A model generated the notes under the pieces. It made no database searches and was not told the origin of the DNA. It saw only the letters and a list, made by a program, of their open reading frames with translations. DNA of 49,605 nt from Maricaulis sp. (GTDB lineage: Bacteria; Pseudomonadota; Alphaproteobacteria; Caulobacterales; Maricaulaceae), in contig NZ_JASBRW010000065.1 of the NCBI RefSeq assembly GCF_030149235.1, forward strand, positions 1-49,605. The letters run 5' to 3'. The translations under genes and the position numbers were made by a program. Shown here piece after piece: positions 1 through 7,326 of the stretch (positions are counted from its first letter, which is position 1; each line of letters begins with the position of its first letter).

Positions 1-19
1 CTGCAAGGAGCCTCCCCTC

Positions 20-1414
20 ATGAGCGAGATGCGCACGGAAACCGACAGCTTTGGTCCTCTTGAAGTCCCCGCCGAAAAACTCTTCGGCGCGCAGACGGCC
101 CGCTCCCTGATCAACTTCCCGATCGGCACGGAAACCATGCCGTTCGCGCTGATCCGCGCCCTGGGCATCGTCAAACGGTCCGCAGCCCTGGCCAACAAAC
201 GCCTGGACAATCTCGAGCCGGAACTGGCCGACGCCATCGTCACCGCCGCCACGGAAGTCGCCGAAGGCCAGTGGAATGACCACTTCCCGCTGTCGGTCTG
301 GCAGACCGGCTCGGGCACGCAGTCGAACATGAACACCAATGAGGTGGTCTCCAACCGCGCCATCCAGATTCTCGGCGGCACGGTCGGCTCGAAGGACCCG
401 GTGCACCCGAATGATCACGTCAACCGTTCGCAATCCTCCAACGATACCTTCCCGACGGCGATGCATATCGCCGCCGCCGAACAGATCGCCCATGCGCTGA
501 TCCCGGCGCTCCAGCATCTGCACGCCGCGCTCGCGGCCAAGACGGAAGAGTTCAAGGACATTATCAAGATCGGCCGCACCCACCTGCAGGATGCAACGCC
601 GCTGACCCTGGGCCAGGAATTCTCCGGCTATACCGCAATGGTCAAAAATGGCATCCGCCGCGTTGAAGCGACGCGCGAAGCGCTGCACGAACTGGCCATG
701 GGCGGCACCGCGGTTGGCACTGGTCTCAACACCAAGCCGGGTTATGCAGAAGCGTTCGCCGAGGAAGCGGCCAGCTATACCGGCCTGCCCTTCATCACCG
801 CACCGAACAAGTTCGAGGCCCTGGCCACCAAGGATGCCCTGGTGGAAGCCCACGGCGCCCTCAACTCGGTTGCCGTGTCGCTGTTCAAGATCGCCAATGA
901 CATCCGCCTCTTGGGCTCCGGCCCGCGCTCCGGTCTCGGCGAGATCGCCCTGCCGGAAAACGAGCCGGGTTCCTCGATCATGCCGGGCAAGGTCAACCCA
1001 ACCCAGTGCGAAGCCATGACCATGGTCTGCGCCCAGGTCATGGGCAATAACACCGCCGTCTCCTTCGCCGGCAGCCAGGGCCATTTCGAGCTCAACGTGT
1101 TCAAGCCGGTGATCATCTTCAATGTGCTGCAGTCGATCCAGATCCTGGCCGACGCCGCGCGCACCTTCACCGACAAATGCGTCACCGGCATCAAGGCGCG
1201 CGAGGACAATATCAAACAGCACAAGGAGAGCTCGCTCATGCTGGTCACAGCGCTCAACTCGACGATCGGCTATGACAACGCCACCATCGTCGCCAAGACG
1301 GCGCACAAGAACGGCACCACTCTGCGCGAGGAAGCGGTCAAGCTCGGCTTTGTTACCGAAGAGCAGTTCGACGCCATCGTGCGTCCGGAGCAGATGATCG
1401 GGCCGAAGGCGTAG
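20..1414 (+). CDS. fumC: Class II fumarate hydratase (fumarase C)
   Basis: Catalyses the reversible hydration of fumarate to L-malate in the TCA cycle, in the cytoplasm; the class II enzyme is an iron-independent homotetramer. The 464-residue protein is close to the usual length (about 465). The fumarase/aspartase signature [11 protein letters not shown] lies near residues 316-326, and the substrate-site segments [10 protein letters not shown] and [11 protein letters not shown] lie near residues 95-140. The ATG at 20 has an AAGGAG ribosome site at 5-10. The next gene is on the same strand but is separated by a strong hairpin at 1440-1470, so fumC is probably its own unit or the last gene of one. 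The class is clear from the motifs. Confidence 0.97.
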   Translation: MSEMRTETDSFGPLEVPAEKLFGAQTARSLINFPIGTETMPFALIRALGIVKRSAALANKRLDNLEPELADAIVTAATEVAEGQWNDHFPLSVWQTGSGTQSNMNTNEVVSNRAIQILGGTVGSKDPVHPNDHVNRSQSSNDTFPTAMHIAAAEQIAHALIPALQHLHAALAAKTEEFKDIIKIGRTHLQDATPLTLGQEFSGYTAMVKNGIRRVEATREALHELAMGGTAVGTGLNTKPGYAEAFAEEAASYTGLPFITAPNKFEALATKDALVEAHGALNSVAVSLFKIANDIRLLGSGPRSGLGEIALPENEPGSSIMPGKVNPTQCEAMTMVCAQVMGNNTAVSFAGSQGHFELNVFKPVIIFNVLQSIQILADAARTFTDKCVTGIKAREDNIKQHKESSLMLVTALNSTIGYDNATIVAKTAHKNGTTLREEAVKLGFVTEEQFDAIVRPEQMIGPKA

Positions 1415-1439
1415 GTTCGGCAAACCCGGACGAATTTCA

Positions 1440-1470
1440 TGACCCCGGGGCGGCTTGCCTCCCGGGGTCA
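1440..1470 (+). terminator. Perfect 10-bp inverted repeat after fumC, terminator-like
   Basis: TGACCCCGGG at 1440-1449 and CCCGGGGTCA at 1461-1470 form a perfect GC-rich stem around an 11-base loop, starting 25 bases after the fumC stop. No run of T follows, so it is not a textbook intrinsic terminator. It may be a terminator of the U-poor type, or a stem that protects the fumC mRNA 3' end. Confidence 0.5.
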
Positions 1471-1488
1471 CGTCTCCCGGATACCCAG

Positions 1489-1689
1489 ATGACCTCAAAA
1501 CCCGTCAATCTCCGCCAATTCCGCAAGCGCAAGCAGCGCGAGGACAAGGCGAAGCAGGCGAAGGCCAACCGGCTCGCCCATGGCACACCGAAATCGCTCA
1601 GCGAGCCGGTCCGCGAAGAGCGTGAACGCCTGTTGCGCGAGCTGGAGGCCAAAAAGCTCGACGGGAGCGACGAGGAAAAACCCGTATAA
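1489..1689 (+). CDS. DUF4169 family small basic protein
   Basis: A 66-residue, highly charged protein opening MTSKPVNLRQFRKRKQR. This N-terminus, with alternating Lys/Arg, and the following stretch of Ala/Lys/Glu match the alphaproteobacterial DUF4169 family as I remember it. Most of the chain should be one long amphipathic helix (roughly residues 10-60). It has no cysteine, no signal peptide and no membrane segment. The function of the family is not known. It lies between the fumC hairpin and a membrane protein gene. No strong ribosome site precedes the ATG. Confidence 0.75.
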   Translation: MTSKPVNLRQFRKRKQREDKAKQAKANRLAHGTPKSLSEPVREERERLLRELEAKKLDGSDEEKPV

Positions 1690-1708
1690 ATTGCATTGAA
1701 AGGCTGAC

Positions 1709-1738
1709 TCCCCTAAAGTGGCAACTCACTTTCGGGGG
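1709..1738 (+). promoter_or_regulatory. Hairpin that covers the ribosome site of the next gene
   Basis: CCCC-T-AAAGTG (1710-1720) can pair with CACTTT-C-GGGG (1727-1737) around the 6-base loop GCAACT, with one mismatch. The 3' arm contains the GGGGGA ribosome site of the gene that starts at 1744. If the stem is transcribed it would hide the ribosome site. An alternative reading is a promoter with TTGCAT at 1691-1696 and TAAAGT at 1714-1719, 17 bases apart, in which case the dyad could be an operator. Only the sequence symmetry is seen; the role is inferred. Confidence 0.4.
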
Positions 1739-1743
1739 ACGAG

Positions 1744-2979
1744 ATGACTTTCGGAATCGCAATCGAGGTCGCGATCGGCCTGATTTTTCTGTATCTCTTG
1801 CTCAGTCTGTTTGCGACGGCCCTGGTCGAACTGATCGCCAATGGGCTCGTCCGGCTACGCCAGAAGACGCTGATGCAGGGGCTCTACCTCCTGCTCCAAC
1901 GCGCCGACACCGGACTTGAGGAGACGCGCAAGATGGACCTGTTGCGCGGTGTGCGGCGGGCTATCGGGGTTGATGGTTTCACCTGGATCGTCTCGGCCCA
2001 GGAGACCGGCCTGCCGGCTGCGTCAAAAGCGGAACGGCGACAGACCGGCGATTTCGAGAGCTTCCTCAATACGCCCAGCATCCGCACCACCTTCCTGGCC
2101 GGCAGTCAGTATGAGCCCGATGCCCGCATGGCGATCGATGACGGCATTGCCCCGTCCAGCATCGCGCCCCGACAATTCGCAATGGCGCTGCTGGAATGGG
2201 CCGACAAGGAACAAAAAAAGCCCGATGCGCAATCCAGCGGCGATATCGATACCGGGACTCCGTTCGACAGTTTGAACTATCTGCCGGATACGCCACTGAC
2301 CCAGTCGATCCGGACCGCGGTCAAAACCGCCGACAACAATGTCGATGCGGCCCTGGCCCAGATTGAAGCCACCTATCAGCGAGCGATTGACCGCATTACC
2401 GGCATGTTCACCCGCAAGATCCGCATGTGGACACTGTGGATCGCGATCGGCCTCGCCGTTGTCGCCAATGCCGATACCATCACGATGACCGAGCGGCTCT
2501 GGACCGACCGCACCATGCGCGAGGCGATTGCCGGCGTGGCGGACACCTATGCACAGAGCTGTGTCTTGCAAGGCGAGAACGCCAACGCAGAGGTGGATTG
2601 CTCGCTTCTGACATCGAGCGGGTCTGCGGAGAGCGACAACACCGGGACGGACGCTGTGGAGGATATCGCCGATACACGCGGACGCATGCAGACCCTGAAT
2701 GAGGCCCTGTCGCTCTTCCCACTCAACGGGGTTAGTGGGGCCTATAATGAGGTGACCTTAGCCGCGAACCCCCGCCTCGCTTTTCTCAGCAAGCTGATCG
2801 GCCTTGGCCTCACAGCCATTGCATTATCCCTCGGAGCGCCGTTCTGGTTCGACCTGCTCAAACGCATCATGAGCATCCGGGCGATGGGCCGGCGCGACAG
2901 TGCCGAAAGTGATGCAAGCCGGTCCGACACCGCCGCAGCGCCCGCACCGGCAGCACCAGCAACCGGCGGCAGGCACTAG
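1744..2979 (+). CDS. Membrane protein of unknown function
   Basis: A 411-residue protein I cannot assign to a characterised family. A hydrophobic helix at about residues 4-30 opens the protein. A mostly soluble stretch follows (about 35-225). A second helix lies near 228-245 (MWTLWIAIGLAVVANA), then a second soluble loop with two cysteines, then a third helix near 345-370 followed by APFWFDLLKR. The C-terminus is a low-complexity Ala/Pro tail. The cysteines near residues 274 and 287 lie in the second loop and could form a disulfide if that loop faces the periplasm. The ATG is preceded by a strong GGGGGA site. The stop overlaps the stop of the convergent gene by four bases (CTAG). Confidence 0.8.
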   Translation: MTFGIAIEVAIGLIFLYLLLSLFATALVELIANGLVRLRQKTLMQGLYLLLQRADTGLEETRKMDLLRGVRRAIGVDGFTWIVSAQETGLPAASKAERRQTGDFESFLNTPSIRTTFLAGSQYEPDARMAIDDGIAPSSIAPRQFAMALLEWADKEQKKPDAQSSGDIDTGTPFDSLNYLPDTPLTQSIRTAVKTADNNVDAALAQIEATYQRAIDRITGMFTRKIRMWTLWIAIGLAVVANADTITMTERLWTDRTMREAIAGVADTYAQSCVLQGENANAEVDCSLLTSSGSAESDNTGTDAVEDIADTRGRMQTLNEALSLFPLNGVSGAYNEVTLAANPRLAFLSKLIGLGLTAIALSLGAPFWFDLLKRIMSIRAMGRRDSAESDASRSDTAAAPAPAAPATGGRH

Positions 2980-3281
2980 AAGGGCGAGTTCAGAGCCGGG
3001 TTCTTGCCATGCTTGCGACGATAAGCGGTCAGCAGCCGCTCCGCCTCGGCCGTCTCGGTCACGGTCTCGAAATACATCAGCGCTTCGGGCAGCACCGGCT
3101 GGTACCCGTCGGCAGGCTCCAATTCCCGCTCGAAGGCTTTGCGCAGCGACCGGGCCGGGGCGATCTTGAGCACCGAGGACAGATCTGCCTCATGCGCCAG
3201 CAGCATAAAAACGCCCGGCGTGTCGGGCACGCGGGCTTTTAACAGGCTGGAGAGCGGAATGGGTTTGTGCCAGCGGCGCAT
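2976..3281 (-). CDS. Small protein, possible degenerate GIY-YIG fold
   Basis: A 101-residue protein of unknown function. Its outline resembles the GIY-YIG nuclease domain: PDTPGVFMLL near residues 19-28 sits where PGVY...L is expected, SLRKAFERE follows at the place of the GKxxxLRxRL helix, and TAEAERLLTAYRRKHGKNPALN at the end resembles the EAELIxxYxPxYN end of that domain. The tyrosines of GIY and YIG are absent (GVF and VLKI instead), so nuclease activity is doubtful. This is pattern recognition by eye, not a profile match. The gene is convergent with the membrane protein gene, sharing the four bases of their stop codons. Confidence 0.6.
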   Translation of the reverse strand: MRRWHKPIPLSSLLKARVPDTPGVFMLLAHEADLSSVLKIAPARSLRKAFERELEPADGYQPVLPEALMYFETVTETAEAERLLTAYRRKHGKNPALNSPF

Positions 3282-3401
3282 GAACGGGCCTGATTGAGGG
3301 TTGCGAACTCGACTGAACGCCTAGACCAGCAAGGTTAAGCAACGGCTTAAATCATCTGTACGGCATTGCCAGCCGCGCCGCGATCCGCCACATCTTTGAT
3401 C

Positions 3402-3617
3402 ATGCCCCTGATCAAGCGATCCATTTCCCTGTCCGGCCACCGCACCAGCTTGTCGCTCGAACCGGAATTCTGGTCTGCCATTGACCAGGCGATCGCCGCG
3501 GAGGGCCACTCGCTCGCCGGATTGATCAATCAGATCGATAGCGCACGCGGCGAGGAGCCGCTGGCTTCCTCGGTGCGGGTTTGGGTTGTGCGACGCCTGA
3601 TGGCGGATGACGGCTAG
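3402..3617 (+). CDS. Ribbon-helix-helix domain protein (RHH_4 type)
   Basis: A 71-residue protein that fits the alphaproteobacterial ribbon-helix-helix family (Pfam RHH_4). The pattern IKRSISLSGHRTSLSLEPEF gives the strand that would enter the DNA major groove, followed by two helices (WSAIDQAIAAEG and SLAGLINQIDSAR) and a final VRVWVVRRL segment. Such proteins are dimeric and probably bind DNA, but few members have known targets. The open frame extends upstream to an ATG at 3366. I chose the ATG at 3402 because the family motif begins a few residues after it. Its stop overlaps the stop of the convergent exported protein gene in CTAG. Confidence 0.8.
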   Translation: MPLIKRSISLSGHRTSLSLEPEFWSAIDQAIAAEGHSLAGLINQIDSARGEEPLASSVRVWVVRRLMADDG

Positions 3618-4216
3618 TCCGTGCCAAGCGCCTCATGGTCGGCTGCAATACGCGCCAGCTCTACGGTGCTTGCTGCATTGAGATCCATCGGCTCGCCTTC
3701 ACCGCAATCCCAGCTCCGCGCATAGGTGTCGGCTACGCGCCGGGCCCAGACGTTGGCGTTTTCCAGGCTCAACGCGTCCAGATAGGCGATCACGCAGGCG
3801 GTTTGCGCGTTCAGCGCCGTCACCGCAAGCACCTCGGCGCGTTCGGCATAAACCGTGTCCCGGGCGACATCGCTGGGCGTGTCGTAGCGATAGCGATGAA
3901 TGGTGGCAAAGGCCTGCTCGCCGTCCAGTCGCCATTCCATAACATTGTTATAGCCGCCCCAGAGCCCACGGCTCGGCGTCCCCAAAAAACCCGACTGACC
4001 ACGCGAGGGATGAACATACTGGATGGCCTGGCCGTGTTCGCCGACTGCCACGGTCAAGCGCCAGTCAGCATAGCCCGGACAGCTGATATCGAGCCCGCCG
4101 GGCACTTCCAGCCCGGTACAATCCGCGTCGAAAATCCGCGTATAGGTGCTGGTGATATCGTCACTCGTACCGGTCTGTGCGGCCACCAGCAGAGCGGCGG
4201 TCAAAATCGTAATCAT
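3614..4216 (-). CDS. Predicted exported protein of unknown function
   Basis: A 200-residue protein beginning MITILTAALLVAAQTG, a short hydrophobic segment that looks like a signal peptide with cleavage near residue 15. The mature part has four cysteines (near residues 33, 46, 143 and 171), suggesting disulfides in the periplasm. The middle (ADWRLTVAVGEHGQ, then WGGYNNVMEWRL) looks like a beta-rich fold, while the C-terminal third is helical. I do not recognise a family. The open frame extends upstream to 4294, but the ATG at 4216 is preceded by AAGGGGA at good spacing and starts the signal peptide. It is divergent from the CLC gene. Confidence 0.75.
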   Translation of the reverse strand: MITILTAALLVAAQTGTSDDITSTYTRIFDADCTGLEVPGGLDISCPGYADWRLTVAVGEHGQAIQYVHPSRGQSGFLGTPSRGLWGGYNNVMEWRLDGEQAFATIHRYRYDTPSDVARDTVYAERAEVLAVTALNAQTACVIAYLDALSLENANVWARRVADTYARSWDCGEGEPMDLNAASTVELARIAADHEALGTD

Positions 4217-4274
4217 GGCGTTTCCCCTTGGCTTCCCGGCATCTAAGTGCGTCGCACACGATTTGGCCAGAGCC

Positions 4275-5999
4275 ATGCCGAAGCCGCGCGGCAATCAGCG
4301 GGTTCCGTATTTTGCAGGCGGCGTTCGGCTTGACGCTGGCTCCCGCCTCGCGCCTATTGGCGGTGTGAACGATTCCGGGGCAAATCGTGGACTCATATCC
4401 AAGCTGGCGACCGCATTCCGTGACGGACGGGGCGGCGCGCTATGGGTTATGGGCGTGCTTGTCGGCCTGATCGCCGGCTACGCCACGCTTGGCTTGCGCC
4501 TCACCATCAGCGCGATCGAGGTCCTCGCCTTCGGCGTCACCGAGGAATCGCTCGCCAGCGCGGCCGCTGACCTGCCCGATGGGCGCCTCCTGCTCACCCC
4601 AGTGGTTGCAGGCTGTATCATCGCGGCCCTGCTCTGGCTGGGTGGCCGGGCCGGCTGGGTCAATAATGGGCGCGCGTCCGGCGTGCCCGATGTACTGGAA
4701 GCCCGGGCGGTCAAGAATGGCCGCATCGAACTCAAGACCGGTCTCTACTCTGCGCTTCTGGCTGCCATTTCGCTGGGCGGTGGCGGCAGCGCCGGTCGCG
4801 AGGGTCCAGCTGTTCACCTGGGCGGGACTCTGGCTTCCCAGGTCTCGCGCCTGATCGGGCTGAGCCCGCGCGGCAGCCGCATCCTGCTCGCCTGTGGCGC
4901 CGCAGCGGCGGTGTCGGCCAGCTTCAATGCACCGGTCGCCGGGGCGCTCTTCGCATTCGAGGTCGTGTTGGGACACTACGGCCTGCGCTCTATTGCACCG
5001 GTCGCCGTGTCCAGCGTGATCGGCGCGCTCATCGTCCGCTTCCATCTCGGTGATGATGCCGCCTTCGCCATCACGCAGGCTTATCAAAGCCATTTGTTCG
5101 ACTATCCCGCCGCCGCGATGCTGGGCATTGCTGCAGCCGGCATGGCGATCCTGTTTGACCGGGGCGTTCTTCATGGCGGCGGCTGGATTGACGGGGTTGC
5201 GGAAAGGCTGCGCCTGCCGCTCTGGCTTTTGCCCATCCCCGGTGGACTGATGATCGGCTGCCTCGCTCTCATCGCACCGGAAATCCTGGGCGTGGGCTAT
5301 GAGGCCACCAGCAATGCCCTGTCAGGCGAGTATATGTTCAACGAGCTGATCGTTCTGATCGCTCTCAAAACTCTGGCGACCTTCGTGACGATCGGCTTTC
5401 GCTTTGCCGGCGGGGTTTTTTCGCCATCGATCTATCTTGGCGCCATGCTTGGGGCTGCCTTCGGTTTGATCATGGTGCAGCTTTTCGGCGATCAGACGGC
5501 TGGAGCCGGTTTCTTTGCTGTCGTCGGCATGGGAGCCGTATCCGGAGCCGTCCTTGGCGCCCCCCTCTCTACCACGCTGATCGTGTTCGAATTGACATCA
5601 AGCTATGAGGCGGCGGTCGCTGTCCTGGTCGCGGTCTCGTTGGCAACGGTGCTGACCCAGTCCGCTCTGGGAGGATCCCTTTTCCATAAACAGGTGATGC
5701 GGCGGGGCTATGATATTTCCGGCGGGGCCAGCCGGCTAGTTCTGCAAATGGTCCGCGTGCGCCAATGCATGATGCCACTGGATCATTGGGGAGAGGCGGA
5801 GATTGATTCAGGCGTCTGCCTTTATGAGGACGATACGCTGGGCCGAGCCATGGGCGTGTTCGACGCCGAACAGCTCGAAGGGGCCGCAGTTAGGAGCCGG
5901 TCCGCGGATCAGCCGATCATCGGCTGGCTGACCAAGGCGGACGCCCAGGCCGCCTATGCCAAATCCCTCGCCGAAATTAGCGAAGAAGAGCACCGCTAG
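4275..5999 (+). CDS. CLC-family chloride channel or H+/Cl- antiporter
   Basis: An integral membrane protein with the CLC signatures in order: ASGVPDVLEA (in place of GSGIPE), GREGPAVHLGG with the gating glutamate at residue 176, FNAPVAGALFAFEVV, and GGVFSPSIYLG. Many hydrophobic helices fill residues 50-465. After them a soluble tail of about 100 residues resembles a single eroded CBS domain (VRQCMMPLDHW to IIGWLTKADA). The position of the internal proton glutamate of ClC-ec1 (E203) is valine 230 here, as in CLC channels. The start is uncertain: ATG 4275 is given, but GTG 4365 would leave a cytoplasmic N-terminus of about 20 residues, and neither has a strong ribosome site. Confidence 0.9.
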   Translation: MPKPRGNQRVPYFAGGVRLDAGSRLAPIGGVNDSGANRGLISKLATAFRDGRGGALWVMGVLVGLIAGYATLGLRLTISAIEVLAFGVTEESLASAAADLPDGRLLLTPVVAGCIIAALLWLGGRAGWVNNGRASGVPDVLEARAVKNGRIELKTGLYSALLAAISLGGGGSAGREGPAVHLGGTLASQVSRLIGLSPRGSRILLACGAAAAVSASFNAPVAGALFAFEVVLGHYGLRSIAPVAVSSVIGALIVRFHLGDDAAFAITQAYQSHLFDYPAAAMLGIAAAGMAILFDRGVLHGGGWIDGVAERLRLPLWLLPIPGGLMIGCLALIAPEILGVGYEATSNALSGEYMFNELIVLIALKTLATFVTIGFRFAGGVFSPSIYLGAMLGAAFGLIMVQLFGDQTAGAGFFAVVGMGAVSGAVLGAPLSTTLIVFELTSSYEAAVAVLVAVSLATVLTQSALGGSLFHKQVMRRGYDISGGASRLVLQMVRVRQCMMPLDHWGEAEIDSGVCLYEDDTLGRAMGVFDAEQLEGAAVRSRSADQPIIGWLTKADAQAAYAKSLAEISEEEHR

Positions 6000-6062
6000 C
6001 ATCAAAACACCTGGTCGCAGCGCCAATAAGGCTTCGGAAAGGATGTTCGTTTAGGGTGTGAA

Positions 6063-6593
6063 ATGATGGCTATGGTGGGTCGGATAAACGGGCATGAAAG
6101 CCCCGTACTGGGAGATGGCGCGCTCGCAGCAGATGCCCTGCGTGCAGCGAATATCAATCCAGACACCGGCTTGGCAACCGACTATCTCAACCATTTCAAC
6201 GAAGTCGTCATGTTGATGGAAATGCTTCCGGACATGCGCGACTGTGCCGAAGACGTGCTGGAATGGAAGCCGGCGAGCTATTGCGAGCATTTCGAGCAAT
6301 CAGCCTTCAAGGACAAGGACCTCGCAGTGCTGGCCTACAGCGCTGCACCGCGGCCGGTGCGGGTTCATCTGGAAACCTTGATCCTTCAGATCGATGGCGA
6401 AGTCGAACGCGCGCAGTCCTTCCTGCGCCAGAGCCAGGCCCCGGAGATTTGCGCCGAGATTGCCCGACTGGCGAACGAGGATATCAAGCCGCTGATCGCT
6501 GCCGCTTCGTCAGCCATCAACGGCCAGTCGGAGCCGGTCGAAGATCAGCCCGATGAAGCTCTTCAGGCCGATATCGACGCTATGTTCGGTTAG
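6063..6593 (+). CDS. Conserved alphaproteobacterial protein of unknown function
   Basis: A 176-residue soluble protein with no signal peptide. The segment TDYLNHFNEVVMLMEMLPDM (residues about 39-58) is a pattern I recall from uncharacterised proteins in Rhizobiales and Caulobacterales. The rest is predicted helical, with an acidic C-terminal tail ending QADIDAMFG. No enzyme motif is visible. The gene starts 63 bases after the CLC gene. The ATG at 6063 is followed at once by another ATG at 6066, and an AGGG at 6053-6056 is at plausible distance. It may be cotranscribed with the CLC gene. Confidence 0.75.
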   Translation: MMAMVGRINGHESPVLGDGALAADALRAANINPDTGLATDYLNHFNEVVMLMEMLPDMRDCAEDVLEWKPASYCEHFEQSAFKDKDLAVLAYSAAPRPVRVHLETLILQIDGEVERAQSFLRQSQAPEICAEIARLANEDIKPLIAAASSAINGQSEPVEDQPDEALQADIDAMFG

Positions 6594-6715
6594 GCAGAAT
6601 GCCGCGGGCACGGCCCCGGCCGAAGCTCCGGAAAAGTTTCAACCTGCGACCAGGGCACTTCGAAATCGAAGTCTAATTCTCTGTTTTTATATGGTTTATT
6701 CCTTCCCCCTCCCGG

Positions 6716-6789
6716 TTATATTATATAATTCATTTCAATTCCCGCTGAACAGGTCCGGGATAGCGCACAGAGTTAATCCGGGATCCCGG
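6716..6789 (+). promoter_or_regulatory. AT-rich promoter region with two palindromes
   Basis: The 208-base gap between two small genes holds an island of very high AT content in a GC-rich chromosome. TTATATTATATAA at 6716-6728 is a symmetric 13-mer. TCCGGGAT occurs at 6754-6761 and again at 6777-6784, 23 bases apart, and the second copy is part of the perfect 12-base palindrome CCGGGATCCCGG at 6778-6789, which overlaps the ribosome site GGGGGAGG (6788-6795). The region most likely holds the promoter and a regulator site for the gene at 6802. No exact promoter can be named. Confidence 0.45.
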
Positions 6790-6801
6790 GGGAGGCCTCG
6801 T

Positions 6802-7155
6802 ATGTCCGCGCGTATGTCGCTTGCCGGAGTGACGGTCGACACGACCACTGAAGAGATCGAAAAGATCGTGACCGCGCTTCGCGTTGAACAGTCCGAGGGC
6901 GGCGACGGCCCGCATCTTCTCATGCTGATCAACGAGTTATGTGCGGCCTATGAAACGCTCTTCGAAGACCTCGCGATCGCAATCAGCGACCGGGACGGCG
7001 TATCGTCCCGATTTATCGAGCGCCAGCATGAGGCCTTCCTGTCCGAGCTGGTGAATTATGCGGATGAGAGCCGCTGTCAGAACGGTGAGCTCTCCACCGC
7101 CTTCTATCATTTTCTGGAAATGGGTCCCTACCAGACATCGGCCCTCGCTGCGTAG
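6802..7155 (+). CDS. Small soluble protein of unknown function
   Basis: A 117-residue protein with no recognised domain. It is predicted mainly helical: TTEEIEKIVTALRVE, then LLMLINELCAAYETLFEDLAIAISDR, then a long helix around RFIERQHEAFLSELVNYADES. No signal peptide or membrane segment is seen. The open frame continues upstream to 6553, but that part runs through an AT-rich non-coding stretch. The ATG at 6802 has an excellent GGGGGAGG site at 6788-6795. Having its own upstream region with palindromes suggests separate regulation. A large inverted repeat follows the stop. Confidence 0.7.
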   Translation: MSARMSLAGVTVDTTTEEIEKIVTALRVEQSEGGDGPHLLMLINELCAAYETLFEDLAIAISDRDGVSSRFIERQHEAFLSELVNYADESRCQNGELSTAFYHFLEMGPYQTSALAA

Positions 7156-7175
7156 GCCCATTTCCTCCCCCCGGC

Positions 7176-7207
7176 CGGACCGGTTCCGATACGTCAGAAC
7201 CGGTCCG
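7176..7207 (+). terminator. Perfect 11-bp inverted repeat, terminator-like
   Basis: CGGACCGGTTC (7176-7186) and GAACCGGTCCG (7197-7207) form a perfect stem with a 10-base loop, 20 bases after the stop of the small gene before it and about 120 bases before the helicase gene. No T-run follows. It may end transcription or separate the two units. Confidence 0.45.
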
Positions 7208-7326
7208 CGCGGGCGCCCCACCCCTGAACAAACACCGAACAATCGCATCTTCCGCCCTTGGGATTAGTCCCCATCCGGGTCAGACTGGTGGGCTGTAACG
7301 AATCGCAACCCGTCCGGCCTCGCCCC

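Noticed and set aside
3335-3350. TTAAGCAACGGCTTAA resembling a CtrA box
   Set aside because: The two TTAA halves are eight bases apart, not seven. It lies in a suitable gap between divergent genes but does not meet the consensus.
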